DNA of 64,000 bases from CAYRJA01 sp964424455 (lineage in GTDB: Bacteria; Bacteroidota; Bacteroidia; Chitinophagales; UBA10324), in assembly GCA_964424455.1 (NCBI GenBank), contig CAYRJA010000001.1:15912-79911 (forward strand), read 5' to 3'. The notes under the pieces are model-generated. The model did not search any database. It was not told the origin of the DNA and was given only the letters and a program-made list of their open reading frames with translations. Below are positions 9,373 to 18,307 of the stretch, one piece after another; the stretch's first letter is position 1, and the number at the start of each line of letters is the position of its first letter. The position numbers were made by a program, and so were the translations under genes.

Positions 9373-10407
9373 TTATCCTATTTCAAACAGCACTCCTGCA
9401 CTTCCCGGTGGTTTTTTATTCAAATGTTTGTAAGCCAGTTCGGTAGCTTCTCTTCCGCGTGGTGTGCGTTTTAAATATCCTTCCTGAATCAGAAATGGCT
9501 CATATACTTCTTCCAGTGTGCCGGCTTCTTCGCCTACTGCGGTAGCAATGGTAGTAATTCCTACAGGACCGCCATTGAATTTGTCAATGATAGCGCTAAG
9601 AATACGATTATCCATTTCATCTAATCCGTGTTCATCTACATTCAGTTGGGTTAATCCGTAGCGGGCAATCTCCACTTCAATTTTTCCATTACCCTTTACC
9701 TGTGCAAAATCACGGATGCGGCGAAGCAGTGCATTGGCAATACGCGGAGTGCCACGGCTGCGCCTTGCCACTTCAAAGGCAGCGTCATCAGTAATTTTTG
9801 TATTCAGAATGGATGAAGAGCGAAGAATAATATTTTTTAACACATCGCTTTTATAATACTCAATTCGTGAAGTAATCCCAAAACGGGAACGCAGCGGCGA
9901 TGATAGTAATCCGGACCGGGTAGTAGCGCCTACAAGTGTAAATGGGTTGAGCGAGAGTTGAACACTGCGTGCATTCGGACCGCTGTCAATCATAATGTCA
10001 ATCTTATAATCTTCCATAGCAGAGTATAAATATTCCTCTACAACAGTTGACAGTCTGTGAATTTCATCAATAAATAATACATCCTTATCTTCAAGATTAG
10101 TAAGCAGCCCTGCTAAGTCAGCGGGCTTTTCCAATACCGGACCGGAAGTTATTTTCATATTCACACCTAACTCATTTGCGATGATATGAGAGAGAGTGGT
10201 TTTCCCCAATCCCGGCGGACCGTGCAGCAGCACATGGTCAAGCGCTTCACCTCTTTGCTTTGCCGCTTTAATAAACACTATCAGGTTATCAACGATTTGC
10301 ACCTGTCCCTGAAATTCGCTGAACTCTTGCGGACGCAGCACTTTCTCTATCTCCTTTTCGGCAGCATTCATTCCCTCATTACCGGTATTTAGATTTGGAT
10401 TACGCAT
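9373..10407 (-). CDS. ruvB: Holliday junction branch migration helicase RuvB
   Basis: The AAA+ motor of the RuvABC complex, which drives branch migration of Holliday junctions in recombination and repair. The protein has 344 residues. Walker A GPPGLGKTT is at 63-71, Walker B LFIDEIH at 111-117, and the sensor/beta-hairpin region (GATTRSGLLSSPLRSRFG) at ~160-177. The C-terminal winged helix has the typical GGPVGITTIA and EPFLIQEGYL motifs. The ATG at 10407 gives a short extension (MRNPNLNTGNEG) before the conserved RPQEFSEFQGQ segment. It lies 56 bp upstream of gtrA on the same strand and may be co-transcribed with it. Confidence 0.96.
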   Translation of the reverse strand: MRNPNLNTGNEGMNAAEKEIEKVLRPQEFSEFQGQVQIVDNLIVFIKAAKQRGEALDHVLLHGPPGLGKTTLSHIIANELGVNMKITSGPVLEKPADLAGLLTNLEDKDVLFIDEIHRLSTVVEEYLYSAMEDYKIDIMIDSGPNARSVQLSLNPFTLVGATTRSGLLSSPLRSRFGITSRIEYYKSDVLKNIILRSSSILNTKITDDAAFEVARRSRGTPRIANALLRRIRDFAQVKGNGKIEVEIARYGLTQLNVDEHGLDEMDNRILSAIIDKFNGGPVGITTIATAVGEEAGTLEEVYEPFLIQEGYLKRTPRGREATELAYKHLNKKPPGSAGVLFEIG

Positions 10408-10531
10408 GAGAGCAGTGTTTATCTGTTGGCAAAGATTAAGGAGAATTTCCGAATTACAATTCCAAATCTTAAAATTAAATGAACATAAATACTGAATAAT
10501 GCAGCGTTATCGTTCATACCTGTTAATCACT

Positions 10532-10539
10532 TAAATTTG
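10532..10539 (+). promoter_or_regulatory. Promoter -7 element (TAAATTTG)
   Basis: An exact TAnnTTTG match lies 24 bp before the ATG at 10564. The TTG at its end could be read as a start codon, but it lies in the promoter, which supports starting the downstream gene at 10564. Confidence 0.55.
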
Positions 10540-10563
10540 CACATACTATTTTCAATTTCTCAG

Positions 10564-11820
10564 ATGAGGAAAATCTTAATCACACTTACTATTGTTTTTC
10601 TGTCGCGGCTTTGCTTTGGCTCCATGATTCTTATTCCTATGGACACCAAGCAAGCACAACACCTGAAAGCTTATGGTGTTGCATATTGGATATTGCAGCA
10701 TAGTGTTACAGTTGACTGGCTGCTGAACTACAGGGGTGGAAGTTTCTCTTTCCCTTATGACAAAAATTTTGAAAGTGAATGTCTGATTCGTGGTGTTTCT
10801 TATGAATTGGTTCCGGATGCTCAATATACTGCAATACTTACAACCATTGCTAACCCCGATGTAAATCAGGATGTTATTAAACTTGAGAAAGTACCTAAGA
10901 TTGCGGTGTATTCACCCAAAGACAAATTGCCATGGGATGATGCTGTAACACTTGTTTTGACTTATGCTGAAATTCCTTACACATTAGTTTACGATGATGA
11001 TGTGCTCGAAGGGAAACTGCCATTGTACGACTGGCTGCATCTGCACCATGAAGATTTTACAGGACAGTATGGAAAATTTTATGGCATGTATGGAAATACG
11101 CAATGGTATCAGAAAGATGTGCAGACTCAGGAAGCTACGGCTAAGAAATGGGGTTATCCGAAAGTGTCTCAGTTGAAATTAGCCGTTGCTCAGAAGATTA
11201 GAGATTATGTTGCCGGTGGCGGTTTTCTTTTTGCTATGTGTTCGGCTACTGATACTTATGATATAGCGCTGTCTGCCGAAGGAGTAGATATTTGTGCAAC
11301 CCCGTTTGACGGCGATCCCATGGAGCCGAATGCGCAGCAGAAACTTGATTTCAGTAAATGTTTTGCATTTGAGAATTTTACCATCAGCCCTAATGTGTAC
11401 GAATATGAGTTTTCAAGTATAGACTCAAAAGTGCCGCGTGTAATTCCTATGGAGCAGGATTATTTCACACTGTTTGATTTTTCTGCAAAATGGGATCCTG
11501 TTCCTACCATGTTGTGTCAGGATCATACAAAAACCATAAAAGGATTTATGGGGCAAACCACCGCATTCAGAAATCAGTATATAAAATCAAGTACACTCGT
11601 GATGGGAGAAAATAAAGCTGCGGATGAAGCGCGCTACATTCACGGAGAATACGGTAATGGTACATGGACTTTTTATGGAGGACATGATCCCGAAGATTTT
11701 CAGCACTTTGTTTACGACCCGCCTACCGATCTGGCGTTGCATCCCAACTCACCCGGCTACCGGCTTATTCTTAACAATGTTTTATTTCCGGCGGCGAAGA
11801 AGAAAAAGATGAAAACATAA
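10564..11820 (+). CDS. Conserved Bacteroidota protein often labelled 'asparagine synthetase B'
   Basis: A 418-residue protein with a probable signal peptide (MRKILITLTIVFLSRLCFGS). It contains long, strongly conserved stretches that I recognise from Bacteroidota proteins annotated as asparagine synthetase B (ILIPMD, WLLNYRGGSF, PWDDAVTLVLTYAEIPY, YDWLHLHHEDFTGQYG, FAMCSATD, AEGVDIC, YGGHDPEDFQH, LILNNVLFPAAKKKK). I see no N-terminal glutaminase Cys and no SGG-type PP-loop, so the usual name looks wrong. A GATase-like or metal-binding fold acting outside the cytoplasm is possible (HLHHED, GGHDPED), but the function is unknown. The ATG at 10564 is preferred over a TTG at 10537 because the latter lies in the promoter element. 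Confidence 0.75.
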   Translation: MRKILITLTIVFLSRLCFGSMILIPMDTKQAQHLKAYGVAYWILQHSVTVDWLLNYRGGSFSFPYDKNFESECLIRGVSYELVPDAQYTAILTTIANPDVNQDVIKLEKVPKIAVYSPKDKLPWDDAVTLVLTYAEIPYTLVYDDDVLEGKLPLYDWLHLHHEDFTGQYGKFYGMYGNTQWYQKDVQTQEATAKKWGYPKVSQLKLAVAQKIRDYVAGGGFLFAMCSATDTYDIALSAEGVDICATPFDGDPMEPNAQQKLDFSKCFAFENFTISPNVYEYEFSSIDSKVPRVIPMEQDYFTLFDFSAKWDPVPTMLCQDHTKTIKGFMGQTTAFRNQYIKSSTLVMGENKAADEARYIHGEYGNGTWTFYGGHDPEDFQHFVYDPPTDLALHPNSPGYRLILNNVLFPAAKKKKMKT

Positions 11821-11821
11821 A

Positions 11822-11829
11822 TAAATTTG
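11822..11829 (+). promoter_or_regulatory. Promoter -7 element (TAAATTTG)
   Basis: An exact TAnnTTTG match lies 19 bp before the GTG start at 11849 and immediately after the previous stop codon, so the small secreted protein probably has its own promoter. Confidence 0.5.
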
Positions 11830-11848
11830 CAGCCCTAATTTAATAAAA

Positions 11849-12337
11849 GTGATAACCCGGATTTTTTCTTCTGTTACAGTACTGTTATTTTTTATCGCCG
11901 GTGCAGCATCTGCACAAAAATGTTTAGATGCAAAAGGACAATTGGATTTTAACTCATTGATTTCTCAATATCAGAGTGATTATAAATTAGTTTCTATCAG
12001 AGAGGTTAGGATGACCTCAGGTCAAATATTAACTATTAACTCAGAGTTGAATGCTGATTTTGATTACCTGATTGGAATAGTATGCAATGGAAGCGCACAA
12101 GCTGCAGGAGTGGAACTTCGGGATAACATAGGCACACTGATGAATTATAATATCAACTATAATGCATTTAAGAGTAATGAAGCCATTCTTGAATTCAGAG
12201 ATGCCGGCAGAATGAATTATAAAATATCAGTAAACGCCATTGATAAAAACAATACAGAGATATGCGGTAAAGTTTTTATTATGGCAAAAGAAAAGATAGA
12301 TGGGAAGAGGATGAAGAGAAGGATGACTGCCTTTTAA
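11849..12337 (+). CDS. Hypothetical secreted protein
   Basis: A 162-residue protein starting at GTG. It has a clear signal peptide (ITRIFSSVTVLLFFIAGAASA, cleaved before QKCLD), so it is exported. The mature part is predicted mainly beta (GQILTINSELNADFDYLIGIVC, ILEFRDAG) and has three Cys residues. I recognise no family. The C-terminus is basic (GKRMKRRMTAF). It has its own -7 element just upstream and overlaps the convergent porin gene by 4 bp at the 3' ends. Function unknown. Confidence 0.6.
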   Translation: MITRIFSSVTVLLFFIAGAASAQKCLDAKGQLDFNSLISQYQSDYKLVSIREVRMTSGQILTINSELNADFDYLIGIVCNGSAQAAGVELRDNIGTLMNYNINYNAFKSNEAILEFRDAGRMNYKISVNAIDKNNTEICGKVFIMAKEKIDGKRMKRRMTAF

Positions 12338-14238
12338 TTCCAAAACATCCAACTCACACCAATTTTAATGGCTTTGTCAGCAGCGGGATAGTGAAGCGCT
12401 GAATAATAACCCGGCTGAAACCATCCTTGCGACAGATTCTCCATCTTAACAAAAATTCTTGCAGAGCGGATCCCCATATTGACAAATACATCTGTAACAG
12501 GATAGAATTTTGCTTTCATTTCGTTCTGAAGATAAAATTGAGAAGTAGCCGGAGAGAATGCAGGAAAATAATAACTGCTGGTGTAATACACATCCACACC
12601 CACACTTAATCTCAGTGCATTTTTGAATAAATTATTCTGAAAATAAAGGGAGTGAAAGCCAACATATTCCGGAACAGAAATAATGCTTGCATCGGAGAAT
12701 TGCTGAATGGCTAATTCATTATTGAAATGAAACTTTCCAATGGTGAAATCTTTATGAAGTGTTACAACAACTCCTGTAATATTCTTTGAGGACTGCTCGG
12801 GAACGGCAAGCGTATTCCAGAAAATATAATTACTCAACTGTAAATATTCCGCTCTCAGTATAAGGTTTAACTTATCTGATTTCCATTCCATACCGGCTTT
12901 GTATTCACTGTATGAAGAAAAGTAATTTTTCCAGCTATAATGATTAGAGTAATACTGCTGTAACAGTAACGAAGGAAGCACATTCATGCTGCTCAGTATT
13001 ATTTCTGCCAAGCCCAAATCTTCTGAAATTCTGTATCCGGCAAACAGCCCGGTATTGTAAGCGGTGTTATTTTCGCTTTGCAGTCCGCCTTCCACAGATA
13101 AACCGTAAATCCACTTCTTCTGATTGGCATTTTGCAAAAAAATACTGCCGGTGGTTTGCTGCATTTTCGTTTGCTGCATAAGGTTCTGAATGAGAAACAG
13201 CCGGTGATTGATATTAAATGTTGCACAGAGTTTCCGGTATGTTACAGTAGTGTCATTTGCCCTGTTCTTTTCCGGAAGCAGTTGAAAGGATATATTATTC
13301 TCAATCATCTTCCACAGAAGAGAATCATTGGTTTTTGTCCGGTTGTAATTGAATCGGTTATTATAGTATCCAAAATCAGTAGTGTCGTCATGATAAACAT
13401 ATTTATAATCAGCAAAATCAAAACGATGTGTAAGCCGTGCAGAGGCATAAAACTTTTTTATAGTAACAGTGTCATTGATATGCTTGTCGTAAGATACACC
13501 CCAGTCATAAGAATGAGTAAAGCCAATATCTTCTCCTCTAAAGAGGGTTCGTGAACTGTCAAGCGCTATAGAAGCAAGATCTTTACTTAACAGCAGAGGG
13601 TCAGTGAAAACAGAATCATTTGTAACACCTCCATTATTCTGCCATCTCAGTTTGTTAAAGATAATATAGGCGCTCAGATGATAGCGTTCGTTTTTTGAAT
13701 GATAGCTGCTGAAAATATTTATATTGAAGACATCCGCTCGCTGCTGCTGATAAGTTCCATCAGCACCACTGAGCCGGAACTCAAAACCTGCATTGATGAG
13801 ATTAGTAATATTCTGTGTGTGAGTACCGGTAAGCTGCTGTTCATTTTTTGGACCGAAAACATAAAACAAATGAGAGTATGGTTTCTTTGTATCGTAGAAC
13901 CGGACATTGTCAGGTTTGAAAAGATAAATGTCGAACGAATAAAAACCAATATCAGGCAGAATATTGTTCTTAAAACTAAAAATGGAAGAGTAGTAGGGAA
14001 GTCCAAGATTTCCGAGATTAGACAGACCTAAGCGTGATTTTCCGGCATCATAAATTTCAAACCTGTTTAAAGTAGTATCAACTACATATCGTTTTGAAAA
14101 ATCTTTTGCAAAAAAATAAAGTGTCCATTTAGGATTGTAGCGATGATAAGTAGAATCATCACCTATGGCAAATGCACGGCTGCTAATAAAAATGAGATGA
14201 CAAACAATTACAATCAGCAGAAATCTTGTCTTTCTCAT
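12334..14238 (-). CDS. Putative outer-membrane porin (Bacteroidota porin family)
   Basis: A 634-residue beta-barrel protein with a signal peptide (MRKTRFLLIVIVCHLIFISSRAFA). The mature N-terminus (RYNPKWTLYFFAKDFSKRYVVDTTLNRF) and the many alternating aromatic strands ending in IKIGVSWMFWN are typical of the family named 'putative porin' in Bacteroidota. The C-terminal Trp-Asn fits insertion by the BAM complex. It lies 15 bp downstream of the purine nucleoside phosphorylase gene on the same strand, with only a copy of the enriched TGTTACAG word in the gap, so lpxK-punA-porin may be one operon. The substrate is unknown. Confidence 0.78.
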   Translation of the reverse strand: MRKTRFLLIVIVCHLIFISSRAFAIGDDSTYHRYNPKWTLYFFAKDFSKRYVVDTTLNRFEIYDAGKSRLGLSNLGNLGLPYYSSIFSFKNNILPDIGFYSFDIYLFKPDNVRFYDTKKPYSHLFYVFGPKNEQQLTGTHTQNITNLINAGFEFRLSGADGTYQQQRADVFNINIFSSYHSKNERYHLSAYIIFNKLRWQNNGGVTNDSVFTDPLLLSKDLASIALDSSRTLFRGEDIGFTHSYDWGVSYDKHINDTVTIKKFYASARLTHRFDFADYKYVYHDDTTDFGYYNNRFNYNRTKTNDSLLWKMIENNISFQLLPEKNRANDTTVTYRKLCATFNINHRLFLIQNLMQQTKMQQTTGSIFLQNANQKKWIYGLSVEGGLQSENNTAYNTGLFAGYRISEDLGLAEIILSSMNVLPSLLLQQYYSNHYSWKNYFSSYSEYKAGMEWKSDKLNLILRAEYLQLSNYIFWNTLAVPEQSSKNITGVVVTLHKDFTIGKFHFNNELAIQQFSDASIISVPEYVGFHSLYFQNNLFKNALRLSVGVDVYYTSSYYFPAFSPATSQFYLQNEMKAKFYPVTDVFVNMGIRSARIFVKMENLSQGWFQPGYYSALHYPAADKAIKIGVSWMFWN

Positions 14239-14253
14239 TCTATTGTTACAGTA

Positions 14254-15075
14254 TTATATTAATCCAACCAGTTCTTTTAATAATAAAGTCATCTTTGGTT
14301 CAGCTTCATTTGCTGCCTTCAATACTTCTTCGTGAGAAACCTTTACAGGTGTATCGGGGTTGCCTTCGTCAGTAATCACGCTGACACCAAAAATCTTCAT
14401 ATTCATGTGGCGGGCTACAATTGCTTCCGGAACGGTTGACATGCCCACGGCATCGCCGCCGATAATACGCATGAATTTATATTCGGCAGGAGTTTCAAAA
14501 GTCGGACCGGGCGTACTTACATACACTCCACTGTGACATTTGATTTTGTTTTTTGCAGCAATATTCAGTGCATGTTGAATCAGGTTTTTATCATATACGG
14601 CATGTTGGTCAGGAAAACGGGGTCCTAATTCCTCCTCATTTCTCCCAATGAGCGGGTTGGTAATTTGTAAGTTGATATGATCAGTAATAACCATCAGTTC
14701 ACCCACTTTAATTGACGGGTTCAGTCCGCCGCTGGCATTTGTAAGAAGCAAGGTCTCAACACCGATATACTTCAAAACACGTACAGGAAATGTTACTTCC
14801 TGCATGGTATATCCTTCATAAAAATGAAAGCGCCCCTGTAACACCGCTACATTTTTCCCATTGAGTGTGCCCAACACTAATTTACCCGGATGACCGAAAA
14901 CAGTTGAAACCGGAAAGTGAGGAATGTCTTTGTAAGCAATGGAATCATGTACCTGAACTTGATTTACCAAATCGGACAGACCGGAGCCGAGAATAATTCC
15001 GATGGTTGGTTTAAAATTAGTTTTCTTCTGAATGAAATCAGATGCCTCTTTTATTTTCTGTAACAGATTTTCCAT
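14254..15075 (-). CDS. punA: Purine nucleoside phosphorylase
   Basis: A cytoplasmic nucleoside-salvage enzyme that phosphorolyses inosine/guanosine to the free base and ribose-1-phosphate. The 273 residues match the trimeric (PNP/MTAP) family. Visible motifs are the phosphate loop GIILGSGLSD (~26-35), VLQGRFHFYEGY (~80), the TNASGGLNP loop (~113) and the base-binding MSTVPEAIVARH segment (~215). The ATG at 15075 gives the expected N-terminal helix. It lies 30 bp downstream of lpxK on the same strand, a pairing common in Bacteroidota, and upstream of the porin gene. Confidence 0.92.
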   Translation of the reverse strand: MENLLQKIKEASDFIQKKTNFKPTIGIILGSGLSDLVNQVQVHDSIAYKDIPHFPVSTVFGHPGKLVLGTLNGKNVAVLQGRFHFYEGYTMQEVTFPVRVLKYIGVETLLLTNASGGLNPSIKVGELMVITDHINLQITNPLIGRNEEELGPRFPDQHAVYDKNLIQHALNIAAKNKIKCHSGVYVSTPGPTFETPAEYKFMRIIGGDAVGMSTVPEAIVARHMNMKIFGVSVITDEGNPDTPVKVSHEEVLKAANEAEPKMTLLLKELVGLI

Positions 15076-15105
15076 TGGTGTTTTTCTATACTAACCTCAT
15101 CCACG

Positions 15106-16179
15106 TTACCGGATATTATTAGTAGAGTTTGATTTTTTTAAGAAGTCAAAAATAAGTTTGTTGAATTGGTTTTTATCATCTTCTGAAAATTTATGCTCAA
15201 CGGGTAAAACCCATATCTGAATATGATGTTGTGTAAACCAGTCTTTTAAACCCATCAACCGCATTGCATCTTTTTCTGTGGTGAGTATTATCCTTTTTTC
15301 GGCATTGATAGAATTCCATTTTAATAAGAGATTATTCAAATCCTTTTCTCTGAAATAATAATGGTCAGGAAAAATCATCGGATGAACATTGCTGCCTTGG
15401 CTATTCAGATAACGGATTAACGGGGTAGGATTGGCAATCCCACAGAGCAGAAGAATTTCCATTTTGGAATCTGCCATTTGTAGTTGAGTTATAGTTGAAT
15501 TAAATAGAGAATAAATTTTACCATAGTTCAGGATGCTAAAAAATACCTGTGCAGAACTGTAACACTTTATTTGTTTTCTGATGTCTGATTTTTCTGCTTC
15601 GGTTATCTGTTCAGGCGAACGTGTTACAACAATTAAATCTGCTCTGGAAGCGCCATTTCTGAATTCACGCAACCTGCCTGACGGAAGCAACCAATCTTTA
15701 TAAAAAGGAGAATCAAAAGCGGTAAGTAAAATATTTAATCCGGCTTTTACAGAGCGGTGTTGAAAAGCATCATCCATAAGAATAATCTGTAAGTCGGGAT
15801 TTTCATACAGCATTTCAGGAATTGCCATCATGCGGTCTTCACTAACTGAAACTAATGCATCCGGAAAATTTCTTTTCAGTTGTAACGGTTCGTCACCCAC
15901 TTGCTCTGCAATAGAATCTTCTCTTACAGATAAATATCCTGTTGTTTTTCTTTTATAGCCCCTGCTTAATGTACCTACTTTGTAAAACTCTTGAAGCAGC
16001 GTTATCAGATATTCCATCATCGGAGTTTTTCCTGTGCCTCCGGCAGATAAATTACCGACACATATCACAGGAAGGTCAAACTCTGTACTGCGAAATATTT
16101 TCCAATCATATAACTTGTTGCGAATAAAAACAGCAAGTCCATAGAGCAGTGAAAAGGGGAGTAACAGAATTTTTAACAA
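15106..16179 (-). CDS. lpxK: Tetraacyldisaccharide 4'-kinase (LpxK)
   Basis: An inner-membrane lipid A kinase that phosphorylates the 4' position of the tetraacyl disaccharide precursor. The 357 residues contain an N-terminal membrane-associated helix (LLLPFSLLYGLAVFIRNKLYDW), the Walker A-like SAGGTGKTP at 45-53, GDEPLQLKRNFP (~96) and the LMDDAFQHRSV segment (~134) with conserved Asp and His. The start is a TTG at 16179: no in-frame ATG gives the conserved N-terminus. It is divergent from the Nif3 gene and heads the lpxK-punA(-porin) series. Confidence 0.9.
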   Translation of the reverse strand: MLKILLLPFSLLYGLAVFIRNKLYDWKIFRSTEFDLPVICVGNLSAGGTGKTPMMEYLITLLQEFYKVGTLSRGYKRKTTGYLSVREDSIAEQVGDEPLQLKRNFPDALVSVSEDRMMAIPEMLYENPDLQIILMDDAFQHRSVKAGLNILLTAFDSPFYKDWLLPSGRLREFRNGASRADLIVVTRSPEQITEAEKSDIRKQIKCYSSAQVFFSILNYGKIYSLFNSTITQLQMADSKMEILLLCGIANPTPLIRYLNSQGSNVHPMIFPDHYYFREKDLNNLLLKWNSINAEKRIILTTEKDAMRLMGLKDWFTQHHIQIWVLPVEHKFSEDDKNQFNKLIFDFLKKSNSTNNIR

Positions 16180-16326
16180 GCAGTAAAATAATTTTCTGAT
16201 AAAGGTCGCAAGATAGGGTTCTTATTTTTTCATTCTCTGTCTAAGTACAGGGATTTTTGCTTGTAGTACAAATCGGTAACGATACCCGTAATAATTTTAA
16301 AATCTATAAATTGCCAAACAATTACT

Positions 16327-17421
16327 ATGAAACTCTCTGATATAATTCAAGCGCTTGAATCTTTTGCTCCGCCTTTCTTACAGGAAAGCTATGATAATGC
16401 CGGACTGATTACCGGATCACCGGAAATGGAAATTACTTCAGCGTTGCTTTGCCTGGATTCTATAGAAGAAGTAGTGGATGAAGCTATTCAGCAAAAGAGC
16501 AACCTGATTATTGCTCATCATCCGATTATTTTTTCAGGGCTGAAAAAGCTGAACGGTAAAAATTATGTGGAGCGCACCATTATCAAAGCAATAAAAAATG
16601 ATATTGCCATTTATGCGGCACATACTAATCTGGATAATGTGTTACAGGGAGTGAATCAAAAAATTTCCGATAAACTTGGTTTGAAGAACACCCGGATTCT
16701 TTCTCCAAAAAATAATATGCTGAAAAAACTGTTCACATTTTGTCCAAAAGATAAGGCAGAACAGGTTCGCAATGCAATGTTTAATGCAGGAGCAGGCGAT
16801 ATTGGCAATTACAGTGAGTGCAGTTTTAATTCGGAGGGAACTGGAACATTTAAAGCGGGCGAAGGCACTCATCCTTATGTAGGCGAACAAGGAAAACGAC
16901 ATCATGAAAGCGAAACAAAAATTGAAGTGATTTTTCCTTCATGGAATGAAGGGGCAGTGGTTGCAGCAATGATAAAAACACACCCTTATGAAGAAGCTGC
17001 TTATGATATAGTTTCTCTTGATAATACTTTTTCTGCAGTTGGCTCAGGAACGGTGGGTGAACTTGAAGTTGAAATGGATGAAACTGAATTTCTGAAACAC
17101 TTAAAAGAAAAGATGTCAGCGAAGGTGGTAAGGCATACCAAACTACTGAATCGCAAAGTCAGGAAAGTGGCGGTTTGCGGGGGTGCAGGAAGCTTTCTTC
17201 TGACGGATGCTATTAAATCAGGCGCAGATATATTTGTTACTGCGGATTTTAAATATCATCAATTTTTTGATTCGGAAGGAAAAATAATGATATGCGATAT
17301 CGGACATTATGAAAGTGAACAATTTACACTCGAACTATTCAGAGATGTTTTGAAGAAGAAATTTCCTACATTTGCGACCACTTTTTCAAAAGTGAATACA
17401 AACCCCATAAAATATTTCTGA
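16327..17421 (+). CDS. Nif3-like dinuclear metal centre protein
   Basis: A 364-residue member of the NIF3/YbgI/YqfO family (DUF34), which forms hexamers with a two-metal site. The metal ligands are visible as IIAHHPIIFSG (~64) and AHTNLDNV (~101) near the N-terminus and IGHYESEQ (~328, His and Glu) near the C-terminus. The middle contains the longer-family insert (PII/CutA-like, ~145-250). It is often named GTP cyclohydrolase I type 2 or 'Nif3-like' without a proven role. The stop codon abuts the ATG of the zinc-ribbon gene, so they form one operon, a conserved pair in Bacteroidota. Confidence 0.88.
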   Translation: MKLSDIIQALESFAPPFLQESYDNAGLITGSPEMEITSALLCLDSIEEVVDEAIQQKSNLIIAHHPIIFSGLKKLNGKNYVERTIIKAIKNDIAIYAAHTNLDNVLQGVNQKISDKLGLKNTRILSPKNNMLKKLFTFCPKDKAEQVRNAMFNAGAGDIGNYSECSFNSEGTGTFKAGEGTHPYVGEQGKRHHESETKIEVIFPSWNEGAVVAAMIKTHPYEEAAYDIVSLDNTFSAVGSGTVGELEVEMDETEFLKHLKEKMSAKVVRHTKLLNRKVRKVAVCGGAGSFLLTDAIKSGADIFVTADFKYHQFFDSEGKIMICDIGHYESEQFTLELFRDVLKKKFPTFATTFSKVNTNPIKYF

Positions 17422-18186
17422 ATGACCAAAGTAAAAGAATCTCCGGCAAAACCTTCTGAAATTCCTGTTGAGGAGCGTTTGCGTAATCTATACAAACTCC
17501 AGAAAATTGACAGTAAGATAGATGACATCCAAATTCTGAAAGGTGAATTACCAATGGAAGTAAGCGACCTTGAAGACGAAATTACAGGACTGAAAACCCG
17601 CACTACCAAGATTGAAGAAGAGATAAAAGAACTGAATGAAGTAATTTCCAATTACCAATTGGGAGGAAAAGAAGCGGAAGCGCTGATAAAAAAATATCAG
17701 AAGCAGCAACAGAATGTGAAGAATAACAGGGAGTATGATGCACTAAGCAAAGAAATAGAACTGCAAAAACTCGATATTCAGCTTTCAGAGAAAAAAATTA
17801 AAGAAGCTCAAGTTGAGATTGAACAAAAGAAGGAATACTTCGGCGAATGTGAAAAAGTAATAAAAGCAAAAGAAAAAGATCTGAAACAAAAGAAAGCCGA
17901 TCTTGAGGATGTGATAAAAGACACAGAGACAGAAGAAAAATCGCTTTTAAAAAAATCAAAAGAAGCAGAAAGTAAAATTGATGAGCGGTTGATTACGGCA
18001 TATCATCGGATTCGCAAGTCATACCGGAACGGTTTGGCAGTTGTTACAGTTCAGCGTGCTGCTTGCGGAGGTTGCTATAACGCAATTCCCCCACAGATTC
18101 AACTGGAAATCCGTCAAAACAAAAAAATTATGCTTTGCGAACACTGCGGACGAATTCTGGTAGATGAGGCGCTCTTAGAGAAGTAG
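17422..18186 (+). CDS. Coiled-coil zinc-ribbon protein (C4-type)
   Basis: A 254-residue cytoplasmic protein. Residues ~20-190 are a long charged coiled coil rich in Glu and Lys. The C-terminus is a four-cysteine zinc ribbon with CGGC (~215) and CEHC (~237). It belongs to the zinc-ribbon/Nif3-partner family annotated as 'C4-type zinc ribbon domain-containing protein'. Its ATG follows the Nif3 stop without a gap, so translation is probably coupled. A rho-independent terminator lies 45 bp after the stop. A nucleic-acid-binding or chaperone role is possible, but unproven. Confidence 0.85.
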   Translation: MTKVKESPAKPSEIPVEERLRNLYKLQKIDSKIDDIQILKGELPMEVSDLEDEITGLKTRTTKIEEEIKELNEVISNYQLGGKEAEALIKKYQKQQQNVKNNREYDALSKEIELQKLDIQLSEKKIKEAQVEIEQKKEYFGECEKVIKAKEKDLKQKKADLEDVIKDTETEEKSLLKKSKEAESKIDERLITAYHRIRKSYRNGLAVVTVQRAACGGCYNAIPPQIQLEIRQNKKIMLCEHCGRILVDEALLEK

Positions 18187-18230
18187 AGATAGCGCTGCTT
18201 AAACGCATTATAAACACCAAGCAAACACCT

Positions 18231-18265
18231 TCAGCCCGGCAATAGATTGTTGGGCTGATTTTTTT
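18231..18265 (+). terminator. Rho-independent terminator after Nif3/zinc-ribbon operon
   Basis: Stem TCAGCCC/GGGCTGA (18231-18237 with 18252-18258) is followed by a run of seven T (18259-18265). Confidence 0.75.
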
Positions 18266-18307
18266 ATCGCAAGAATATACTCGAAGAAATAAACAGGTAA
18301 TGAATTG

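Noticed and set aside
13132..13554. 140-codon plus-strand ORF inside the porin gene
   Set aside because: Antisense shadow of a convincing beta-barrel protein.
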